Assembly (NCBI GenBank): GCA_016926475.1
Contig: JAFGON010000057.1
Span: forward strand, 1-64,000
Length of the DNA: 64,000 nt
Direction: 5' to 3'
DNA from: a candidate division WOR-3 bacterium
Lineage (GTDB): Bacteria > SDB-A
The translations under genes were made by a program, and so were the position numbers. Each line of letters opens with the position of its first letter. The first letter of the stretch is position 1. Below the pieces are notes generated by a model that did no database searches, was not told the origin of the DNA, and was given only the letters and a program-made list of their open reading frames with translations. Shown here piece by piece: positions 59,727-64,000 of the stretch.

Positions 59727-62405
59727 ATGAATTCATATTTTGAAGAGCAACCTGCTTACCAATATTTATCCGAAGATGATATAAAAAGAAAAATTGACGA
59801 ACTCAACGAAGCTTCTTCAAAAACAGTCAGAGAAACCCCAAATGAATCCCTGGTCTTAGCGAACGACGCCCTTACGCTCTCGAAAGCCCATAACTATGAA
59901 AAAGGCTATATAAAAGCTTTGGTCAACGCCGCTGTCTGTTATAAGGTCTTAGGCAGGCTGGAAGAAGCAGATCCTCTGTTCTCTCAAGCTCTTGAAAGGG
60001 CTCAGATTACCGGAGACTTGAAATCTACAACTTATGTTTTAAACCAAATCGGTTTGTTGCAAAAATCAATGGGCAACTATACGGCTTCAGCCGACAGCTA
60101 TTTCAAAGCTCTCGTCACGGCTGACAACATTCAAGACCACGAACTTTCAGATAAAATAATGAACAATCTTGCGAATTTATACATCGCATGGGGTGAATTC
60201 GAAAGAGCAGAAAGATACCACTTAAAACTTTTAAAAATCCGCGAAAACGATTATTCTCAGGACAAACTTTCCCACACTTTGAACAACCTCGGAAACTTAT
60301 ATTTCAAAATGAAGGACTACGACAAAGCTCTTGACTTCACCCAAAGGTCGCTTGAAATCAAAAGAAAAATGGGAGACAAGCCGGGTATAGCCGTTTCTCT
60401 TTCCACTCTTGCGAACATCAACCTTGAGCTTTTTTCGATTACCGGCAAACAGAACTTCATCGAGCTGGCAAAAAATTATCTGACCGAAACCCTCAAAATT
60501 AGGAAAGAATCGCAAAACATTTCCGGTCTCGCATTAACCCATTTAGACATGGCGAAACTTCATTTGGCCATGAAGCAGGAAAAAGGCGCTCTTTTGAATC
60601 TCGAAATATGCGAAAAAATCGCGTCTGAAGGCAACCTTCAAGGCATTTTGCTTATGGCGTATCAGGAATTTTCAATAATATACGAATCTATCGGAGATTT
60701 ACCAAGAGCACTTAAATTTTTCAAACTCTACCAAAAACTGAACAATAAAATATTTTCAGAAGAGAGCAGAGCGAAATTGCTGGATCTTCAGGCGAAATAC
60801 GAACAGACTCGAATCGAAAAAGAAAATGAAATTTTACGTTTGAAAATCGAAGCAAAGGAAAATTTGGAAACACTGGTAAAACAGAGAACCGAAGAACTAA
60901 GGCAGGAGATTGAGAGAAGGAAAATCTCAGAATCCGAAACGCTTAAGTTCAAAACGCTCACTGATAGAGCTCCTTACGGTGCGGTTATCACCGACAGTGA
61001 AGGCGTAATTTTGTATGTCAACGAAAGCCTGCTCCAAATGACCGGATTTTCTGAAGAAGAACTTGTCGGAAAAAACCTTTCCTGTTTTCAATCTCCAGAA
61101 ACACCTTTAAAGCCTTTTGATATCATTTCAATTATTTCAAAAGAATCATCGATAAAAACCGCCGAGGTATCAGCCATAAGGAAGGACAAAACCACCTTCC
61201 CTGCTCTCATCAATTCAGGGATCATCCGAGACGACAAGGGAGAAATCATCTATCTTCAGTCTTCCGTAATTGATATCACAGAGCGGAAGAAAGCCGAAAT
61301 ACAACTCAGGCAAAACATGAAAATGCTCGCTATCGGTAATATGGCAAGCGGTATAGCTCATGATTTCAACAACATTCTGGCTTCAATATGCAATTTCGCG
61401 GAGATCGCCAAAAGTGATCTCCCCCAAGAATCACACGCATTTCAGGAAATAAACAATATTCTCTCAACTGTTATGAAAGCCCGTGAATTTGTCAAAGAAA
61501 TATTGTTCATGGGTAAAGACGAAGAAAAAAAACTCAAACCCATAAAAATTGCCGAAGCTGTCAGGGAATCCGCAGAACTTCTAAAAAAGACCATTCCCAA
61601 AAGCATACAAATCAAAATTGAAATTGAAAACACAAAAGACTTTATTTTAGGAGACCCCTCCCACGTGCACCAAATTCTTATGAACCTCATAACAAACTCA
61701 TGCCACGCTATGGCAGAAAGCGGAGGCGTCATCGAACTAACGCTGAAAAATCAAGATAACAAGATCAAACTTTCGGTTCGTGACACAGGCGAAGGAATAG
61801 AAAAAGCCGATTTAGACAGAATTTTTGAACCTTATTTCACAACGAAAGGAGAAGGTTCCGGTATCGGCTTGGCAATAGTTCATGGTCTTGTAGAAAAATC
61901 AAACGGAGAAATAAATGTTTTCAGCGAAAAAAACCAGGGGACTGCCTTCGAGATTTTATTTCCGAAAATTGAAATGGATTATACTGAAAACAGTAAGACG
62001 AATTCTTTATCGCCAGCCCATAATGAAAGCATACTCTACGTTGACGACGAACCTATTTTTATCGAGACTATGGAAGAAATATTGAAAAGAATGGGATACA
62101 AAATCAAAACAGCTTTGAATTCAAGCGAAGCTCTTGAAATATTTTACAAAAATCCGAATTCTTTTGACCTAGTGATAACCGATTTCAACTTACCTGAAAT
62201 ATCTGGACCTGACATGATTCAAAAAATGAGAGAGGTCAAACCGGACCTCCCTGTTATTTTTTGTTCAGGCTTTCTGACTTCGGACATCAAAAAACAGACA
62301 ATCGACATTGACAACGCGAAAGTGCTCACGAAACCAGTGCCCGTGGAAGAACTAACGGCGACTATCAGAGATTCATTTGCTAACAGAGGGCTTTCACAGT
62401 TTTAG
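59727..62405 (+). CDS. Soluble hybrid histidine kinase: TPR-PAS-HisKA-HATPase-REC
   Basis: An 892-residue protein with no membrane helix. About seven TPR units fill residues 30-370, then a coiled coil (about 370-405), a PAS domain (about 408-530; RAPYGAVITDSEGVILYVNE), a HisKA domain with His in GIAHDFNNIL, an HATPase domain (NLITNSCHAM; RDTGEGIEKADLDRIFEPYF; GSGIGLAIVHG) and a C-terminal receiver (YVDDEP; Asp in VITDFNLP; Lys in LTKPVP). It is a cytoplasmic sensor with its receiver in cis and no separate response regulator next to it. The REC-DUF4388 protein at 14238 is a conceivable partner, but nothing in the sequence shows it. Confidence 0.93.
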   Translation: MNSYFEEQPAYQYLSEDDIKRKIDELNEASSKTVRETPNESLVLANDALTLSKAHNYEKGYIKALVNAAVCYKVLGRLEEADPLFSQALERAQITGDLKSTTYVLNQIGLLQKSMGNYTASADSYFKALVTADNIQDHELSDKIMNNLANLYIAWGEFERAERYHLKLLKIRENDYSQDKLSHTLNNLGNLYFKMKDYDKALDFTQRSLEIKRKMGDKPGIAVSLSTLANINLELFSITGKQNFIELAKNYLTETLKIRKESQNISGLALTHLDMAKLHLAMKQEKGALLNLEICEKIASEGNLQGILLMAYQEFSIIYESIGDLPRALKFFKLYQKLNNKIFSEESRAKLLDLQAKYEQTRIEKENEILRLKIEAKENLETLVKQRTEELRQEIERRKISESETLKFKTLTDRAPYGAVITDSEGVILYVNESLLQMTGFSEEELVGKNLSCFQSPETPLKPFDIISIISKESSIKTAEVSAIRKDKTTFPALINSGIIRDDKGEIIYLQSSVIDITERKKAEIQLRQNMKMLAIGNMASGIAHDFNNILASICNFAEIAKSDLPQESHAFQEINNILSTVMKAREFVKEILFMGKDEEKKLKPIKIAEAVRESAELLKKTIPKSIQIKIEIENTKDFILGDPSHVHQILMNLITNSCHAMAESGGVIELTLKNQDNKIKLSVRDTGEGIEKADLDRIFEPYFTTKGEGSGIGLAIVHGLVEKSNGEINVFSEKNQGTAFEILFPKIEMDYTENSKTNSLSPAHNESILYVDDEPIFIETMEEILKRMGYKIKTALNSSEALEIFYKNPNSFDLVITDFNLPEISGPDMIQKMREVKPDLPVIFCSGFLTSDIKKQTIDIDNAKVLTKPVPVEELTATIRDSFANRGLSQF

Positions 62406-62411
62406 CTGATT

Positions 62412-62861
62412 TCATAAATCTCTTTCGATGTAGTCGGTGAAATCGTATATCTTTGGGTTGTAGTCTTCTGTGAAAAGAGGTGATGAAATGAGGTAGTCCG
62501 CTGTTGATCTGTTGCAGGCTGTAGGGATGTTGTAGAGGACGGAAATTCTCAGAAGAGCTTTAACGTCTACATCATGGGGTTGAGGCTGCATCGGATCCCA
62601 GAAGAAAATCAAGACATCTATTTCCCCCTGAGTTATCAAGGACCCCAACTGCTGATCGCCTCCCAACGGACCTGATTTCAATTTGATTATTTCATAAGAG
62701 CCCTTTTCCTCTTCAAGTTCCATTTCAAGCATTTTGCCTGTTGTCCCGGTGCAGACGATCGTCTGTCCCATCAACGAAGACTTGTTCCACTTGAACCATT
62801 CTATCAAATCTTTTTTCCTGTTGTCGTGAGCGACAATTGCTATTTTTTTGGTTTTCATCAT
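62412..62861 (-). CDS. mgsA: Methylglyoxal synthase
   Basis: Turns dihydroxyacetone phosphate into methylglyoxal and phosphate, a bypass that relieves phosphate-sugar build-up. The 149-residue protein has the IAIVAHDNRKKDLIEW start, CTGTTGKML, the phosphate-binding LKSGPLGGDQQLG, the catalytic Asp in FFWDPMQPQPHDVD and the final IPTACNRSTADYLI. It is convergent with the hybrid kinase gene (6-nt gap). Confidence 0.94.
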   Translation of the reverse strand: MMKTKKIAIVAHDNRKKDLIEWFKWNKSSLMGQTIVCTGTTGKMLEMELEEEKGSYEIIKLKSGPLGGDQQLGSLITQGEIDVLIFFWDPMQPQPHDVDVKALLRISVLYNIPTACNRSTADYLISSPLFTEDYNPKIYDFTDYIERDL

Positions 62862-62903
62862 GTTTCTATTTTCCTCGATGAATGTTATTCGTGTATTAAA
62901 AAA

Positions 62904-63713
62904 TTAATATTTTTCTCTTAATTTCGATATGATTATCGAAAGAAAATACAAGGATGAGGCTAAAATTGTAATAGTCGCTCCGGAAGGGGTATCGGTGTAA
63001 TAAGACAAAAAGAGACCTCCGGTCATTGTGATGACAGAAAACAACACGGAAATGAATATAACCGGCTTGTAATTTCTCGAAACGAGGACAGCAAAACTAC
63101 CCGGAAGTATTACCAGAGCTGAGACAAGGATTATTCCAATTATCTTGATTGAAAGAACAATGACAAAAGCGAGCGCCACTAAAAGGGAGTAATTCAGCAA
63201 CTCGGTTTTAACACCGCTTATTCGAGCGGATTCTTCGTCGAAAGAGAGGTATATTATTTTTTTCAGGAATAATATTGAAAAAGGGACTATGATAAGGTCA
63301 GCCAGGGCGAACGAAAAGGCGTCTTTCCAGGAAACCGACAAAATGTTTCCAAAAAGATAACCCGATAAATCGAAAGAATACCCTTTTTTCAGAGATACGA
63401 AAACAGCTCCGATCGCCATAGACAAAGAAAAAAATATACCGACACTTGTGTTGACGCTTATTTTAGCGCTTTTGGATATTTTCCCAATTATCACAGCGGT
63501 CAATAGACAAAAGACCAAAGCGGAAATAAAAGGGTCGATACCGAAAAATATACCGACAGCAACCCCTCCAAAGGCTGCGTGCGAAATTCCCACGCCGAGA
63601 AAAGAAAGTTTTTTTGAATATATAAAAAACGAAATAACGCCGAAGAGAATTCCGGACAACACTGCAGTCAAAAGAGAAATTTTAAAAAACGGGTAATTAA
63701 GAATTTCTGGCAT
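62904..63713 (-). CDS. Metal ABC transporter permease (ZnuB/MntB-type, ABC-3 family)
   Basis: A 269-residue permease with about eight helices. ABC-3 family features are the LSGILFGVISFFIYSKKLSF-type start, GVGISHAAFGGVAVGI, the central YLFGNILSVS segment and the IIGIILVSALVILPGSFA motif. It carries zinc or manganese across the inner membrane with the ATPase encoded just upstream, which it overlaps by 17 nt. The substrate-binding protein is not in the window. Confidence 0.93.
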   Translation of the reverse strand: MPEILNYPFFKISLLTAVLSGILFGVISFFIYSKKLSFLGVGISHAAFGGVAVGIFFGIDPFISALVFCLLTAVIIGKISKSAKISVNTSVGIFFSLSMAIGAVFVSLKKGYSFDLSGYLFGNILSVSWKDAFSFALADLIIVPFSILFLKKIIYLSFDEESARISGVKTELLNYSLLVALAFVIVLSIKIIGIILVSALVILPGSFAVLVSRNYKPVIFISVLFSVITMTGGLFLSYYTDTPSGATITILASSLYFLSIIISKLREKY

Positions 63714-64000
63714 TGTTCTTCCTGCATGTCAGGCACTGTTCGTCGTGTATGAGTATGCTGACCTTCGCCCCTAAAAATTTCTTTAGATTTTCATCTGCCA
63801 GACAACCTTCAAGTTTGCCGTGAAAATGCATTTTTTTGCTCAGACAAGCTATTTTATCTATGTAAAATGAAACCGCGCCAATGTCATGGCTTACTATAAA
63901 AATAGTCAATTGCCTGCTCTCTCTCAATTCTACGAGAAGCTTGTAAAAAGATTCCTGCGACACAGTGTCCAATCCAGTTGAAGGTTCATCCAGCACTAAA
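63697..64000 (-). CDS. Metal ABC transporter ATP-binding protein (ZnuC/MntA-type), partial
   Basis: Only the C-terminal 100 residues are inside the window; the gene runs off the right edge. The frame begins at Walker B (L-V-L-D-E-P) with the D-loop STGLDTVSQ and the switch His in IVSHDIGAVS. The tail carries HGKLEG then an H-x3-C-x2-C set (HDEQCLTC), an unusual possible metal site after the ATPase domain. It overlaps the permease by 17 nt. Confidence 0.9.
   Translation of the reverse strand, partial: LVLDEPSTGLDTVSQESFYKLLVELRESRQLTIFIVSHDIGAVSFYIDKIACLSKKMHFHGKLEGCLADENLKKFLGAKVSILIHDEQCLTCRKNNARNS

Noticed and set aside
1-64000. CRISPR arrays, insertion sequences, prophage, toxin-antitoxin or restriction genes
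   Set aside because: No regularly spaced repeats, transposases, phage structural genes or defence enzymes could be found on either strand.

Overview
The window reads as a chromosome segment of a Gram-negative-type (diderm) bacterium with moderate-to-low GC and very compact, operon-rich coding; many genes overlap by 1 to 14 nt and TTG/GTG starts are common. Lipoprotein signal peptidase, an LpxH-like hydrolase, an RseC-like protein, a PorV-like barrel, a PpiC/SurA-like foldase and a secreted protein with a type IX-style C-terminal sorting domain point to the FCB superphylum or a nearby candidate phylum (WOR-3/TA06-like lineages would fit). That placement is inference; no rRNA is present. Almost everything is housekeeping; there is no CRISPR array, phage, IS element or restriction system.

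Layout. 1-7166 (minus): ArnT-like glycosyltransferase, tilS, hpt, ftsH, folP, cdaA and the first codons of a membrane protein, possibly DUF2723. 7329-11344 (plus): membrane-anchored unknown, TPR protein, upp, lspA, ECF sigma factor and its anti-sigma factor, ended by a terminator shared with a convergent Spy/CpxP-like gene. 12002-18883 (plus): tRNA-Lys, a cyclic-nucleotide-binding protein, an outer-membrane/regulatory-domain protein, then a signalling cluster (REC-DUF4388, roadblock-like, PorV-like, DUF4388) and a DUF1015 gene. 18892-22824 (minus): hflX, DUF89, lytic transglycosylase, SLOG protein, LpxH-like hydrolase.

23067-32766 (plus apart from one small gene): a secreted sialidase-like protein with sorting domain, a 16-codon ORF with a strong ribosome binding site, rsgA, a PLP aminotransferase, an archease gene broken by a frameshift in an A7 run, rtcB, two small membrane proteins, then nadA-rseC-queF-membrane protein. 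32759-40991 (minus): phoH-pgpH-ybeY-CNNM-CNNM-queG-VanZ-like-unknown. 41046-41793 (minus): two coiled-coil envelope proteins. 41918-49708 (minus): an expanded macromolecular-synthesis operon rpsU-mutS2-dnaG-rpoD-PP2C from a consensus-like sigma-70 promoter.

49967-55761 (plus): PpiC-type foldase, secreted esterase, MBOAT acyltransferase and two SGNH hydrolases, together an extracytoplasmic O-acylation cassette. 55811-58194 (minus): a PTS EIIA domain fused to an SLC13/ArsB-like transporter, plus a small UspA-like protein. After a gene-free stretch of about 720 nt come a sirtuin and a soluble TPR-PAS hybrid histidine kinase (plus), methylglyoxal synthase, and a zinc/manganese-type ABC permease and ATPase cut by the window edge (minus).

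Functional threads: cyclic-di-AMP synthesis (CdaA) and breakdown (PgpH) are both present; RNA repair (archease/RtcB), queuosine synthesis (QueF, QueG), tRNA and ribosome maturation (TilS, YbeY, RsgA, HflX) and envelope biogenesis dominate. The least explained parts are the REC/DUF4388/roadblock/PorV operon, the anti-sigma factor with a TonB-C-like periplasmic end, the PP2C-LytR_C protein downstream of rpoD, and several unusual translation or transcription arrangements (possible ATC start of lspA, terminator abutting phoH, tRNA-mRNA dicistron, frameshifted archease).
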